A stretch of 64,000 nucleotides of DNA. Origin: Zhongshania aliphaticivorans (GTDB lineage: Bacteria; Pseudomonadota; Gammaproteobacteria; Pseudomonadales; Spongiibacteraceae). Within the stretch, counting starts at the first letter, position 1. The number at the start of each line of letters is the position of its first letter. Below, one piece after another: positions 27,926 through 38,159 of the stretch. Made by a program: the position numbers and the translations under genes. The stretch spans positions 1,543,994-1,607,993 of the forward strand of contig NZ_CACSIK010000001.1 in NCBI RefSeq assembly GCF_902705875.1, read 5' to 3'. The notes below the pieces were generated by a model that did not search any database, was not told the origin of the DNA, and saw only the letters and a list, made by a program, of their open reading frames with translations.

Positions 27926-28282
27926 ATGAATTTAAATAAAGATATTCAACAATTAAATAATAAGCTGGATTTACTTCGTCGCAAGTTGGACGATGCCAAG
28001 GCTGCTGACAATCAAGCGCTGATTCTGCAATTTAAACGTGAGTTGGCGGCAATTAATAAAAAGATTGCCAGTATTAAGGGTATGCAGAGCCGCAAAAATT
28101 TAGCTCAAGCCGAGCAATTGTTGACCTTGGGATTTCAACGGCCTTTAACAAAAGTCGAGCAGGCTGACATGGGTGCGTTTAAAAAGTCGGTCCGGGGGCT
28201 TGTTGTTGTGCACCCGTTGACTGCGCTAGGCAAGGAAATGGGTATTTCTGAAGTGACAGGTTACGCGCCGAAACCGTTTTAA
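27926..28282 (+). CDS. yibL: YibL family ribosome-associated protein
   Basis: A 118-residue basic, helical protein. The first half is a coiled-coil-like stretch with Lys/Leu heptads. The conserved C-terminal half contains FQRPLTKVEQADMG, KKSVRGLVVVHP and TALGKEMGI, which match what I know of E. coli YibL (120 residues) almost word for word. YibL co-purifies with ribosomal particles, but its role is unknown. A GGGGAGAG ribosome binding site stands before the ATG. It is convergent with mltF. Confidence 0.9.
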   Translation: MNLNKDIQQLNNKLDLLRRKLDDAKAADNQALILQFKRELAAINKKIASIKGMQSRKNLAQAEQLLTLGFQRPLTKVEQADMGAFKKSVRGLVVVHPLTALGKEMGISEVTGYAPKPF

Positions 28283-28292
28283 TAGCTTTGAT

Positions 28293-28329
28293 AAGTACAA
28301 CCCAGTTTTTGGCAATTTGGGTAATACTT
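28293..28329. terminator. Possible hairpin between convergent yibL and mltF
   Basis: AAGTA and ACCCA (28293-28304) can pair with TGGGT and TACTT (28318-28329): two 5-bp stems separated by a 2x2 mismatch, with a 13-base T-rich loop. It is in the right place for a shared terminator but weak, and without a clean T-run. Confidence 0.3.
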
Positions 28330-28340
28330 GGCTTCATATT

Positions 28341-29804
28341 TTAAAGTGCATCAAATCCTCTATTTAACTCTGCAGGTAGATAGTCAGAAATGATTCTCGG
28401 CGGGGGAACTCGATAGCGATTCAGCTCATCCCAGGTGAGTAATGAATAGTAATCACGAATATTACGTACATAGCGGGCGGCTTCGTCACCACGGGCATAA
28501 CCGTATTTAGTGGGTTTGTACCATTTCTTTTGTCGTAATAATGGCAGGCTTTCCCTGACATCATTCCAGAGGTTGGGGTTGCCTCCACGCCGCTGGGTAA
28601 TGATGCGTGCATCTTCGACATGACCTAAACCAATATTGTAGGCCGCAAGGGCAAACCAGCTGCGATCAGGTGGTTCTATGCTCGCAGGAAGCCTGCTGTA
28701 GAGTTTTTTGTAATAGCGAGCGCCACCACGCAAACTTTGTAGTGGGTCTAAGCGATCGTCCACATTGAGTTCAAGTGCGGTTGACCTAGTGAGCATCATC
28801 ATGCCGCGTACTCCCGTAGGAGATCGGGCTGATGCATCCCAGTGGGATTCTTGGTAACTAATGGCGGCGAGAAATCGCCAGTCTAGATCGTATTCTATGG
28901 CGACCTGCTCAATCAACCCTTTGACATCTGGAAGCCGCTCTTCTTTCATTTGTAAAAATGTTTGGGTGTTAATGAATGTTTGGCGCTCATTTATTGTGAA
29001 GCTGCGATCTATTAGGCGTGCAAGTTTGCCGTTGGCGGTAAACGTCTTAAAAAAGAGCGTCATTTCTTTAATCAGGCTGGCATTAGCCGGTGTGTTGGTC
29101 ATTGCCCACGCGAGTTTTCGTGGTTTTTCAGCGCTAAATGCAACCCTAAAGCTGGGGTAAAAGGCGCGATTTGCATAGTATTCAGTGGAATTGATGATGG
29201 TGACATCAATTTCCCCCTCTGCAAGTTGCTCGAGTAAGTCGATGGATTCTAGGTCTCGGCTTTCGGCCCAGCTCAGTGTCGGGAAGGATTTTTTGAGCTC
29301 AAGTAATTGCTCGACATGTGCGGTGTTGCTAATCACGCGAATTTGTTTGCCAATTAAGTCTTCTGCCGAGCTCATTGGCGCATTTTTGTCGCGGTTATAA
29401 ATAAAGAAGGGTTTGACGCTCAAATAGCTTGGTCCAAAAAGTAAAGTTTCCTGTCGAGAGGAGGTAATACTTAGCCCTGCGGCAGCGATTTCTGCTTTGT
29501 TTTCCGCCAGCCCAGAAAATACCTCATCAATACTGACGACAGGAATCATTTCTAAATCGACATTGAGGTGGTCTGCAAAGGCGAGTGCCAAATGATACTC
29601 AAATCCAGCTGGTGCGCCTTGGCTTTCATAATAGGTGGTGGCTCCGTTGCGAGTAAGTACCCGTAAAACCCCGCTGTCACGGATTTCTTGGAGTTTGTCG
29701 GTATCGCTATCTTGGCATGCGCTCAATAGGCAAGCAGAGAGCAATATGCTTAAAGCACAGAGCAACTTGGTGATCAATAGTTCTGTTTTTCGGCTTGCGA
29801 ACAA
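28341..29804 (-). CDS. mltF: Membrane-bound lytic murein transglycosylase F
   Basis: A 487-residue outer-membrane lipoprotein that cleaves peptidoglycan glycan strands, forming 1,6-anhydro ends. The N-terminus has a signal peptide with two successive LLSAC lipoboxes (cysteines 25 and 30), so the lipidated residue is ambiguous. Residues about 43-270 form a periplasmic-binding-protein-like (SBP_bac_3) domain. The C-terminal SLT domain has its catalytic glutamate at 319 (SYQESHWD), followed by TGVRGMMMLT and AAYNIGLGHV. MltF next to, and divergent from, purL is the Pseudomonas arrangement. Confidence 0.94.
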   Translation of the reverse strand: MFASRKTELLITKLLCALSILLSACLLSACQDSDTDKLQEIRDSGVLRVLTRNGATTYYESQGAPAGFEYHLALAFADHLNVDLEMIPVVSIDEVFSGLAENKAEIAAAGLSITSSRQETLLFGPSYLSVKPFFIYNRDKNAPMSSAEDLIGKQIRVISNTAHVEQLLELKKSFPTLSWAESRDLESIDLLEQLAEGEIDVTIINSTEYYANRAFYPSFRVAFSAEKPRKLAWAMTNTPANASLIKEMTLFFKTFTANGKLARLIDRSFTINERQTFINTQTFLQMKEERLPDVKGLIEQVAIEYDLDWRFLAAISYQESHWDASARSPTGVRGMMMLTRSTALELNVDDRLDPLQSLRGGARYYKKLYSRLPASIEPPDRSWFALAAYNIGLGHVEDARIITQRRGGNPNLWNDVRESLPLLRQKKWYKPTKYGYARGDEAARYVRNIRDYYSLLTWDELNRYRVPPPRIISDYLPAELNRGFDAL

Positions 29805-29944
29805 GTGTAAAACTCCAAAGATTAGAAGGTAATTGTATCGGTATGGAGCAGATCACACCATAAAGACTATTTTGGATAAAAATTCTCGCGTAAATCCTTT
29901 ACAATGGCCGGCTTCAATCCATTCGATCGAGGTTGTCGCCCCGA

Positions 29945-32900
29945 ATGCTTATTCTTTCAGGTGCTCCGGCGCTTTCAGATTTCCGTGTAGATAAATTAAA
30001 GGCCGCTTTGGCGAGCTCAATTCCCACCCTGCGAGGTGTGAGCGCACAGTATGTTCACTTGGTGGACACCACCGTAGAGCTCGATACCGCAAGTAGTGAC
30101 GTTTTGAGTCAATTATTGCAATACGGCCCCCTTGCTGAGTTTTCAGCTAACACCGGCATGAGCGTATTTGTTGTGCCTAGGGCCGGAACAATTTCACCTT
30201 GGTCTAGTAAGGCCAGTGATATTGCTCACAACTGCGGTCTAGATATGATCGCGCGTATAGAGCGTGGCGTGCAGTATTTCTTTGATATTGATGGAGAGCT
30301 TAGCGACTCACAACGCAATATCTTATTGTCTGCTATCCATGATCGTATGGTCGAGGTTGTCTTGGATAGTCCCGCTGACGCAGCAGTGTTATTTAATCGC
30401 CACAGCCCTAAACCCATGCAGGCCGTCGACGTACTTGGTGGAGGCCGCGAGGCATTGTTAGCCGCTAACACCGAGCTTGGTTTGGCTTTGGCTGATGATG
30501 AGATAGATTATCTAGTTAGCAGTTTTATTCAGCTTGATCGAAACCCCAGTGATGTCGAGCTTATGATGTTTGCGCAGGCGAACTCAGAGCATTGTCGTCA
30601 TAAGATATTTAATGCGAGCTGGACAATCGATGGCGAGGAGCAGCCGCATTCTTTATTCGGCATGATCAAAAACACCAACGAATTGGGTGGTGAAGATGTG
30701 CTGAGTGCCTACTCCGATAATGCCGCCGTGGTTAAAGGCCACCGCGCAGGTCGCTTTTATCCCGAACCAGGCTCTGCTGAATATCGCTATCACCAAGAAG
30801 ATATCCACTTATTAATGAAAGTGGAGACCCATAACCACCCTACGGCAATTTCACCTTTCTCGGGCGCTGGAACTGGCTCTGGAGGAGAGATTCGCGATGA
30901 AGGCGCAGTGGGGCGTGGCTCCAAGCCCAAAGTAGGCTTAAGTGGTTTTAGTGTCTCAAACCTTCGTGTACCGGGATTTGAACAACCTTGGGAAGCCGAT
31001 TACGGCAAGCCGGGCCGGATTGTTTCGGCGCTGGATATTATGCTGGAGGGCCCCATTGGTGGCGCGGCATTTAATAATGAGTTTGGCAGACCTAATTTGT
31101 GCGGATACTTTCGGAGTTTTGAAGAAAACGCCGTGGGTGCGGCAGGTGAGGAGCGGCGGGGCTACCACAAACCAATTATGATTGCCGGTGGTTATGGCAA
31201 CATTAAAGAAGAGCATGTTCTGAAAACTGAATTCCCTGCGGGTCACAAGCTTGTGGCGCTGGGTGGGCCGGCAATGCTGATAGGCTTGGGTGGCGGTGCT
31301 GCATCTTCTATGAGTAGCGGTAGTTCTACAGAAGATCTCGATTTTGCATCAGTACAACGACAAAACCCTGAGATTGAGCGGCGTTGCCAAGAGGTCATCG
31401 ATCGCTGCTGGGCCATGGCAGAGAATAACCCCATTGCCTTTATTCACGATGTGGGTGCTGGCGGATTATCAAACGCGTTTCCGGAGTTGGTTAAAGACGG
31501 TGGCTGCGGTGGTGACTTTGACTTACGCAAAGTTCCAAATGATGAGCCTGGCATGTCACCACTAGAAATTTGGTGTAATGAATCTCAAGAGCGCTATGTA
31601 GTTGCCATTGCACCGGAAAATTTGCCAACATTTGAAGCCATTTGTGCCCGCGAGCGAGCGCCGTATGCGGTGGTTGGCGAATCAGTAGAAGATAAACGTT
31701 TACGGGTTGGTGATACGCACTTTGACAATAATCCGGTAGATTTGCCCATGTCGGTGTTGTTTGGCAAGCCACCTAAAATGCATAGGGATATTACTCGTCA
31801 GTATCCACAAAGACCTGAATTTGACCCGGCGGCAATTAATATCGATGAAGCCTTGGAGCGCTTATTAGCCTTACCTACCATTGCGGCAAAAAATTTCTTA
31901 ATCACCATTGGTGACCGCTCTATCACCGGACAAGTTCATAGAGACCAAATGGTAGGCCCTTGGCAAATTCCAGTGGCAGACTGCGCGGTTACCACGGTGA
32001 GCTATGACTCGTACGCAGGAGAAGCAATGGCCATGGGCGAGCGGACTCCGCTGGCTTTAATTGATGGCCCAGCCTCTGGACGTATGGCTGTTGCCGAAGC
32101 GCTGACTAATATTGCAGCCACTCGCATAGAGAAAATCGCCGATATCAAACTCTCGGCAAACTGGATGTGCGCGGCGGGGTATGGCGGTGAAGACGAAGTC
32201 CTATTTGATACCGTAAAAGCGGTGGGCTTAGAGTTTTGTCCCGCATTAGGGGTTACCATTCCAGTGGGTAAAGACTCTATGTCTATGCGCACTACATGGC
32301 AGGATGGCGACCAAAATAAAGCCGTGACTGCACCAATGTCTCTGGTGATAACCGCGTTTAGCCCAGTGCTTGATGTTCGCAAAACAGTGACGCCCCAGTT
32401 ACAAGCAGACCTTGATGATAATGCCTTGCTATTAATTGACTTAGGCGCGGGAAAACAGCGCTTGGGTGGGTCTTGTTTGGCGCAGGTTTACCAGCAGGTT
32501 GGCAGTGAGTCGCCAGATATTGATAGTCCAACCTTGCTAGCCGGTTTTTTTAATGCCATTCAGCAGCTGCTTGAAGAGCAAAAAATTATTGCCTACCACG
32601 ATCGCTCCGATGGTGGTTTGGCAATTACCTTATTAGAGATGGCTTTTGCTGGCCACTGTGGACTTGATATTGAATTGAGCGCCCAAGGTAATGTGCACGG
32701 GGCCTTATTTGCTGAAGAAGCGGGTGCAGTTGTTCAAGTGCGTTGCAGTGAGGTTGAGGCGGTACTAGACATCTTTACGGCTCACGGCTTGTCTGCATGT
32801 GTTCAAGAGATTGGTAAAGCCGTTGCAGGATCAGATATCACGCTGAGCTACGGCGGGGTACCGGTGCTGCAAGATGATCGATTACGATTGCAAAAGAACT

Positions 32901-33832
32901 GGCAGCAATTGAGCTATAGGATGCAGGCTTTGCGGGACAACCCAGATTGCGCCCAACAGGAGTTTGACGGTATTAGCGAAAATGATCCCGGTTTAAGCCA
33001 GTCTTTATCTTTTGATGCACAGGAAAATATTGCCGCGCCCTATATTAATTCGGGCGTATTGCCCCGTATGGCGATTTTGCGGGAGCAGGGTGTTAACGGC
33101 CAAATGGAAATGGCTGCGGCCTTCGATCGCGCTGGATTCACCGCAGTTGATGTGCATATGAGTGATATCCTCAGTGGCCGTGTTAGCTTGCAAGATTTTA
33201 AAGGCTTAGCGGCATGCGGGGGCTTTTCGTATGGGGATGTTCTCGGTGCGGGAGAGGGCTGGGCAAAAACCATCTTATTTAATGGTTTAGCTAGAGATGA
33301 GTTTTCAGCGTTTTTCCAGCGTAATGATACGTTTGCTCTTGGTGTGTGTAACGGCTGTCAGATGATGTCGAATCTGCATTCACTCATACCAGGCGCAGAA
33401 CATTGGCCACGTTTTGTAAGAAATCGCTCTGAACAGTTTGAGGCGCGTTTTTCTCTGGTTGAAATTCCGGAATCACCCTCCATATTATTATCTGGCATGG
33501 CGGGGTCGCATTTGCCGGTGGCTGTAGCTCACGGTGAAGGGCGTGCGGAGTTTGCTGATGCCGCTCATTTACATAACTTGCAGCAAAGCGGAAAAGTGGC
33601 GCTTCAATTTATTGATAATACATTGGTGGTTACCGAGCGTTATCCTGCTAATCCTAATGGCTCACCATTGGGTATTGCTGGGGCGAGTAGTGTAGATGGT
33701 CGTGTTACGATTATGATGCCTCACCCAGAACGAGTGTTTCGTACAGTGCAAAACTCATGGGTGGCGGACAGTTCGAAAGAAGACAGCGGTTGGATGAGGC
33801 TGTTCAGAAATGCCCGAGTTTGGGTTGATTAA
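29945..33832 (+). CDS. purL: Phosphoribosylformylglycinamidine synthase
   Basis: Large single-chain PurL that converts FGAR to FGAM with glutamine and ATP. I choose the ATG at 29945 ([11 protein letters not shown]), which agrees with Pseudomonas PurL; an in-frame TTG at 29933 would add four residues. Length 1295 residues. The N-terminal domain leads to two AIRS-like halves ([19 protein letters not shown] at about residue 297; [11 protein letters not shown] in the second half) and a C-terminal class I glutaminase domain whose nucleophile lies in [17 protein letters not shown] at 29900-29905 may be its -10, but no matching -35 was seen. A good terminator follows. Confidence 0.97.
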   Translation: MLILSGAPALSDFRVDKLKAALASSIPTLRGVSAQYVHLVDTTVELDTASSDVLSQLLQYGPLAEFSANTGMSVFVVPRAGTISPWSSKASDIAHNCGLDMIARIERGVQYFFDIDGELSDSQRNILLSAIHDRMVEVVLDSPADAAVLFNRHSPKPMQAVDVLGGGREALLAANTELGLALADDEIDYLVSSFIQLDRNPSDVELMMFAQANSEHCRHKIFNASWTIDGEEQPHSLFGMIKNTNELGGEDVLSAYSDNAAVVKGHRAGRFYPEPGSAEYRYHQEDIHLLMKVETHNHPTAISPFSGAGTGSGGEIRDEGAVGRGSKPKVGLSGFSVSNLRVPGFEQPWEADYGKPGRIVSALDIMLEGPIGGAAFNNEFGRPNLCGYFRSFEENAVGAAGEERRGYHKPIMIAGGYGNIKEEHVLKTEFPAGHKLVALGGPAMLIGLGGGAASSMSSGSSTEDLDFASVQRQNPEIERRCQEVIDRCWAMAENNPIAFIHDVGAGGLSNAFPELVKDGGCGGDFDLRKVPNDEPGMSPLEIWCNESQERYVVAIAPENLPTFEAICARERAPYAVVGESVEDKRLRVGDTHFDNNPVDLPMSVLFGKPPKMHRDITRQYPQRPEFDPAAINIDEALERLLALPTIAAKNFLITIGDRSITGQVHRDQMVGPWQIPVADCAVTTVSYDSYAGEAMAMGERTPLALIDGPASGRMAVAEALTNIAATRIEKIADIKLSANWMCAAGYGGEDEVLFDTVKAVGLEFCPALGVTIPVGKDSMSMRTTWQDGDQNKAVTAPMSLVITAFSPVLDVRKTVTPQLQADLDDNALLLIDLGAGKQRLGGSCLAQVYQQVGSESPDIDSPTLLAGFFNAIQQLLEEQKIIAYHDRSDGGLAITLLEMAFAGHCGLDIELSAQGNVHGALFAEEAGAVVQVRCSEVEAVLDIFTAHGLSACVQEIGKAVAGSDITLSYGGVPVLQDDRLRLQKNWQQLSYRMQALRDNPDCAQQEFDGISENDPGLSQSLSFDAQENIAAPYINSGVLPRMAILREQGVNGQMEMAAAFDRAGFTAVDVHMSDILSGRVSLQDFKGLAACGGFSYGDVLGAGEGWAKTILFNGLARDEFSAFFQRNDTFALGVCNGCQMMSNLHSLIPGAEHWPRFVRNRSEQFEARFSLVEIPESPSILLSGMAGSHLPVAVAHGEGRAEFADAAHLHNLQQSGKVALQFIDNTLVVTERYPANPNGSPLGIAGASSVDGRVTIMMPHPERVFRTVQNSWVADSSKEDSGWMRLFRNARVWVD

Positions 33833-33849
33833 GTGAGTAAGACGAATTG

Positions 33850-33873
33850 GCGCCGGCTATTGCCGGCGCTTTT
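33850..33873 (+). terminator. Rho-independent terminator after purL
   Basis: GCGCCGGC (33850-33857), loop TATT, GCCGGCGC (33862-33869), then TTTT. The 8-bp all-GC stem with a four-T tail lies 17 bases after the purL stop and separates purL from secD. Confidence 0.85.
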
Positions 33874-33973
33874 ATAAGGGCGGATCAGGGGTGCTCCGTC
33901 TATTATTAACGCCCATGTTGGCGTCCGTTACTAAATAGGCACCGTCGTCACAGGCGGTTTTGGTGAAAATACA

Positions 33974-35839
33974 ATGCTTAATAAATATCCTCTCTGGAAA
34001 AACCTGCTAATTTTAGCGGTGCTAGGGATCGGCCTTCTGTACGCGATACCAAATTTGTATCGGCCTGATCCGGCCTTACAGGTTTCGGGTGAAAGTAGCG
34101 GAGTGGTGATAGATCAGGCACTGATGACTCGCTTGTCTGCGGCATTAGATGCTGGCGGCATCGAACATTTTGGCGAAGAGGCTAATGAAACCGGTAAATC
34201 CGGTTTAGTTCGTCTTTATGAAACCGATGTCCAACTACGGGCCCAGAGTATTGTTCAGCGCACATTGGGAGACGGTTATGTGGTGGCGTTAAATCTCGCC
34301 TCTAATACACCGGATTGGCTTAGTAACTTGGGTGCTCAAGCCATGAAATTAGGCTTGGATTTAAGTGGCGGTGTGCATTTTTTATTGGAAGTCGATACTG
34401 ATTCCGCCATTGAAACTCGTTTAGAGCACTTCAGTTCAGGTATTAAAAAGAAACTGCGAGAGGAGCGTATCCGCGGGTTTGTTACCTTGAACGATGGGGT
34501 TATCTCCGGGAAATTTACAACGGCTGAATTACGTGACACGGCGTTAAAATTGATTCGTAGTGATTTTGCTGAGCTCACCGGCGAAAAAGTAGAGATGGAT
34601 GATGAGTCTTTTTACTTGCGAGCTATTATCGGTGAAGCCAAGCGTAAAGAAATTGAAGATTATGCGGTAAGTCAAAACCTGACGACCTTGCGTAATCGTG
34701 TTAATGAATTAGGCGTGTCGGAGCCTCTGGTTCAGCGCCAGGGCCGTAATCGTATTGTTGTCGAGTTGCCAGGCATTCAAGATACCGCAGAAGCTAAACG
34801 TATCTTGGGTAAAACCGCGAATTTGGATTTTCGCTTAGAAGCTAAATATGACGCGCCTTTAACAGATCGTGAGCAATTTGAGTTCCGCAATCCTGGCCGT
34901 GGTGAACCGAGCGCGTGGTTGGAGCGCGATGTTGTTATTACTGGTGAGCGGGTTGCAAATGCTCAGGCTGGTTTTGACCAAAATGGCATGCCTCAGGTCA
35001 ATATCACTCTGGACAGCCAAGGTGGTACCTTGATGCACAAAATGACGCGGCACAATATTAACCGTCGTCTAGGGGTGTTGTTTATTGAGCGTAAGAGTCG
35101 TACCCATTATCAAGTTGATGCGGAAGGTGTAGAGCAAATAGTAAAAGTACCTTATGACGAGAAAAAAATTATTAGCCTGGCAACTATAAAAGATGCCCTA
35201 GGTGTGCAATTTCGTATTACCGGTTTAGACGCTCCAGGCGAAGCCGCTGAGCTGTCTTTATTATTGAGAGCGGGTGCCCTCGCAGCGCCCATCGATTTTG
35301 TGGAAGAGCGAACGGTTGGCCCATCACTAGGGGCAGAAAATATTAGTAAGGGTTTAAATGCGGTGAAGATTGGCTTGGGCTTGGTAGCCTTGTTTATGTT
35401 GGTTTACTACCGTGTTTTTGGTGTTATTGCGGTGGTTGCCTTGGGTGCCAATATCATTCTGTTGACAGCTGCCATGTCATTGCTGGGTGCCACGTTAACG
35501 TTGCCAGGGATTGCGGGTATCGTACTTACCGTTGGTATGGCTGTTGATGCCAATGTGCTTATCTTTTCTCGAATACGAGAGGAGCTGCGAGCGGGTTTAT
35601 CAGTGCAGCATGCAATTGAAGCTGGTTACGGTCGCGCATTCGTTACCATTATGGATTCCAACGTTACCACGCTCTTAGTGGCGGTTATTTTGTATGCAGT
35701 GGGCACTGGGCCTGTACGCGGTTTTGCAGTGACTTTGTCGCTGGGGATATTAACCTCGATGTTTACCGCAATTATGGGCACCCGCGCTATTGTTAATTTC
35801 GTTTACGGCGGTCGTCGTATCACCAAGCTGGCGATCTAG
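33974..35839 (+). CDS. secD: Protein translocase subunit SecD
   Basis: A 621-residue inner-membrane protein that uses the proton gradient to help pull secreted proteins through SecYEG. The first helix is at about residues 9-25. The periplasmic P1 domain follows, with MKLGLDLSGGVHFLLE at about residues 121-136. Five more helices occupy the last 190 residues, with GIVLTVGMAVDANVLIF in the RND-like core. It is followed by secF after 9 bases. yajC, which normally precedes secD in gammaproteobacteria, is absent here; instead the purL terminator and a 100-base gap come first. Confidence 0.96.
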   Translation: MLNKYPLWKNLLILAVLGIGLLYAIPNLYRPDPALQVSGESSGVVIDQALMTRLSAALDAGGIEHFGEEANETGKSGLVRLYETDVQLRAQSIVQRTLGDGYVVALNLASNTPDWLSNLGAQAMKLGLDLSGGVHFLLEVDTDSAIETRLEHFSSGIKKKLREERIRGFVTLNDGVISGKFTTAELRDTALKLIRSDFAELTGEKVEMDDESFYLRAIIGEAKRKEIEDYAVSQNLTTLRNRVNELGVSEPLVQRQGRNRIVVELPGIQDTAEAKRILGKTANLDFRLEAKYDAPLTDREQFEFRNPGRGEPSAWLERDVVITGERVANAQAGFDQNGMPQVNITLDSQGGTLMHKMTRHNINRRLGVLFIERKSRTHYQVDAEGVEQIVKVPYDEKKIISLATIKDALGVQFRITGLDAPGEAAELSLLLRAGALAAPIDFVEERTVGPSLGAENISKGLNAVKIGLGLVALFMLVYYRVFGVIAVVALGANIILLTAAMSLLGATLTLPGIAGIVLTVGMAVDANVLIFSRIREELRAGLSVQHAIEAGYGRAFVTIMDSNVTTLLVAVILYAVGTGPVRGFAVTLSLGILTSMFTAIMGTRAIVNFVYGGRRITKLAI

Positions 35840-35848
35840 GGGAAACGT

Positions 35849-36772
35849 ATGTCGGATACAACTAAAATGATTAACTTTATGGGTGGGCGTCGCATTGCGA
35901 TGGTCATTTCAATTATCGCTTTGATCGCATCGGTGTCAGTGCTCGCCGTAAAGGGATTGAACTTTGGTCTCGATTTTACCGGTGGTACTTTAATAGAGGT
36001 TATTTACGAAGAGTCAGTACCTTTACAGCAGGTTCGTGAAGACCTCAGTGCCGCAGGATATGAAAGCGCCATTGTGGTTAATTTTGGATCAGATACTGAT
36101 GTGTTGGTTAGAATGCCTGAAGGCATGAGCCCCACACTAGGCGAAGAGGTGCTTGCAGTATTACAGGCTGGCACTGAAGCTGAGGTTGAGTTACGCCGTA
36201 TTGAATTTGTAGGCCCTCAAGTTGGTGAGGAGCTCAGAGAGCAGGGCGGCTTGGCAGTGTTGTTAGCCTTGGTTGTGGTGTTAATTTATGTGGCAATGCG
36301 TTTTCAAATTAAGTTTTCGGTTGGCGCTGTAGCAGCTTTGGGACATGATGTTCTTATCACGTTAGGTGTCTTCGCCATAGTGGGCTGGGATTTTGATTTA
36401 ACCGTGTTGGCCGCGATTTTGGCTGTTATAGGTTACTCGCTCAACGACTCGATTGTGGTGGCTGACCGTATTCGCGAAAATTTGCGTAAGTTACGCAAAC
36501 ATGATGCCGATGAAATTATCAATATTTCGCTTACTGAAACACTAGATCGTACCTTGGTGACTTCTGGCACAACATTGTTGGTGTTGCTAGCACTGGCTTT
36601 TGTCGGTGGTGAAATGATTCATAGCTTTGCTTTAGCATTGCTGATTGGTATCGGTGTGGGTACTTATTCATCTATCTATGTTGTTGCCAGCTTGCTGATG
36701 ACAATGAATATTAGCCAAGATGACCTGATTGTTGTAGAGAAAGAAGGGGCAGAAATAGACGATTTACCTTGA
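35849..36772 (+). CDS. secF: Protein translocase subunit SecF
   Basis: A 307-residue partner of SecD with six membrane helices. Family landmarks are GLNFGLDFTGGTLIEV at about residues 37-52, VEFVGPQVGEEL near residue 126, and YSLNDSIVVADRIRENLR at about residues 195-212. GGGGAAACG lies before the ATG. The gene ends in a hairpin shared with the converging pilU gene, so secDF form a two-gene unit here. Confidence 0.96.
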   Translation: MSDTTKMINFMGGRRIAMVISIIALIASVSVLAVKGLNFGLDFTGGTLIEVIYEESVPLQQVREDLSAAGYESAIVVNFGSDTDVLVRMPEGMSPTLGEEVLAVLQAGTEAEVELRRIEFVGPQVGEELREQGGLAVLLALVVVLIYVAMRFQIKFSVGAVAALGHDVLITLGVFAIVGWDFDLTVLAAILAVIGYSLNDSIVVADRIRENLRKLRKHDADEIINISLTETLDRTLVTSGTTLLVLLALAFVGGEMIHSFALALLIGIGVGTYSSIYVVASLLMTMNISQDDLIVVEKEGAEIDDLP

Positions 36773-36788
36773 GCTTTTAGCTCAAGGT
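36766..36788. terminator. Hairpin between convergent secF and pilU
   Basis: ACCTTGAGC (36766-36774), loop TTTTA, GCTCAAGGT (36780-36788): a perfect 9-bp stem that includes the secF stop codon and ends one base before the pilU stop. T-runs on both sides are short. Probably a bidirectional terminator. Confidence 0.55.
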
Positions 36789-37952
36789 TTAGGTCGGGAC
36801 ATCATCCTGATCATCAACTTCTATGCTGAGAGCAAATGATCCTGTTTGCTCTTCGTTTTCTGTTTCTTCTGCATTTCCTTCTGGTATACCGTGACTACTA
36901 TGAAGTTTAATTTGCAGCCGTAAATTATTTGCAGAGTCGGCATTCTTTAATGCCTCCTCAAAGGATATTTTTCCGCTTTCATAAATCTTGAATAATGCGG
37001 AGTCAAAAGTTTGCATGCCCACATTTTCAGATTTTTTCATAATTTCTTTAATCGTTTCTATTTCACCCTTGTGAATTGCTTGGGCAACACTGGGTGTACC
37101 CAATAATATCTCTATGGCGGCAGCGCGCTTTCCATCTTCAGTGGGTATTAAGCGCTGAGAAACAAAACATTTTAAATTAAGAGAAAGATCTAATAATAAT
37201 TGGTTTCGTCGCTCTTCTGGGAAGAAGTTGATAATACGATCAAGGGCTTGGTTGGCGTTATTCGCATGCAATGTTGAGATACACAAATGCCCTGTTTCAG
37301 CAAAGGCAAGAGCGTGCTCCATCGTTTCTCTATCACGGATCTCACCAATAAGAATAACGTCGGGTGCTTGCCGTAAGGTGTTTTTCAGAGCTTGGTGAAA
37401 GCTCCGAGTATCCATGCCGATTTCACGCTGATTAACAATGCTGCGCTTATGACGGTGAATAAACTCAATGGGGTCTTCAATCGTAATTATATGACCGCTG
37501 CTATTAGTGTTGCGGTGATCAATGAGGGCCGCTAGCGATGTAGATTTACCAGAACCAGTAGCGCCAACGAAGAGGACTAAGCCACGCTTCGTCATTATGA
37601 CGTCTTTCAATATAGGCGGTAGGCCAAGGGCATCTACATTTGGAATTTCAGTAACAATATTTCGGGCAACTATAGATATTTCGTTACGTTGTTTAAAAAT
37701 ATTAACCCTGAACCTGCCAATACGAGGAATATGGTAGGCGAGGTTCATTTCAAGTTCTTGCTCAAATTCATCTACCTGCTCTTTGTCCATAATGGCATAG
37801 GCGATAGCTTTTATTTCTCCAGGAAGAAATGGCTCCTTATGAAGAGGCTTTAATTTTCCGTGAAATTTTGCGCAGGGTGGGGCACCAGTGCTAAGAAAAA
37901 GATCAGAGCCATCATTTTTAGCGAGTAGGGTTAAATAATCATCAAAAGTCAT
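36789..37952 (-). CDS. pilU: PilU-type type IV pilus retraction ATPase
   Basis: A hexameric ATPase of the PilT/PilU family, 387 residues. Walker A is GATGSGKS at 130-137, the Asp box ITIEDPIEFIH follows, Walker B is DVILIGEIRDRETM, and the His box is LHANNANQALDRI. Over its whole length it resembles Pseudomonas PilU, including TKRGLVLFVGATG and the acidic C-terminal tail that PilT lacks. It is encoded just downstream of the Flp/Tad operon on the same strand, separated by 207 bases containing a strong hairpin. Its partner PilT is not in the window, so it may serve a type IVa pilus encoded elsewhere, or the Tad pilus. Confidence 0.87.
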   Translation of the reverse strand: MTFDDYLTLLAKNDGSDLFLSTGAPPCAKFHGKLKPLHKEPFLPGEIKAIAYAIMDKEQVDEFEQELEMNLAYHIPRIGRFRVNIFKQRNEISIVARNIVTEIPNVDALGLPPILKDVIMTKRGLVLFVGATGSGKSTSLAALIDHRNTNSSGHIITIEDPIEFIHRHKRSIVNQREIGMDTRSFHQALKNTLRQAPDVILIGEIRDRETMEHALAFAETGHLCISTLHANNANQALDRIINFFPEERRNQLLLDLSLNLKCFVSQRLIPTEDGKRAAAIEILLGTPSVAQAIHKGEIETIKEIMKKSENVGMQTFDSALFKIYESGKISFEEALKNADSANNLRLQIKLHSSHGIPEGNAEETENEEQTGSFALSIEVDDQDDVPT

Positions 37953-38090
37953 TATATTTTTGTCTTTGTTGGTAGAGTTGGTGTTACAAAAACAACTGAA
38001 ATTAAATCCACAAATTATTGTATATCAAAACTATGCAGCGTTTTATGAAAATAACCTGAAATGCAAATAGATTAAATAGAGATCAATCCA

Positions 38091-38126
38091 ATCACTGACC
38101 TAATGAATATACCTTAGGTCAGTGAT
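38091..38126 (-). terminator. Strong hairpin after the tad operon
   Basis: ATCACTGACCTAA (38091-38103) and TTAGGTCAGTGAT (38114-38126) are perfect 13-base inverted arms around a 10-base loop, 33 bases past the end of tadG on the minus strand. No long T-run follows. Probably the terminator or mRNA 3' stabiliser of the pilus operon; the remaining bases up to pilU are AT-rich. Confidence 0.6.
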
Positions 38127-38159
38127 GTTTAAGACGTGTAAATAGGAGGTAATCAGAGC

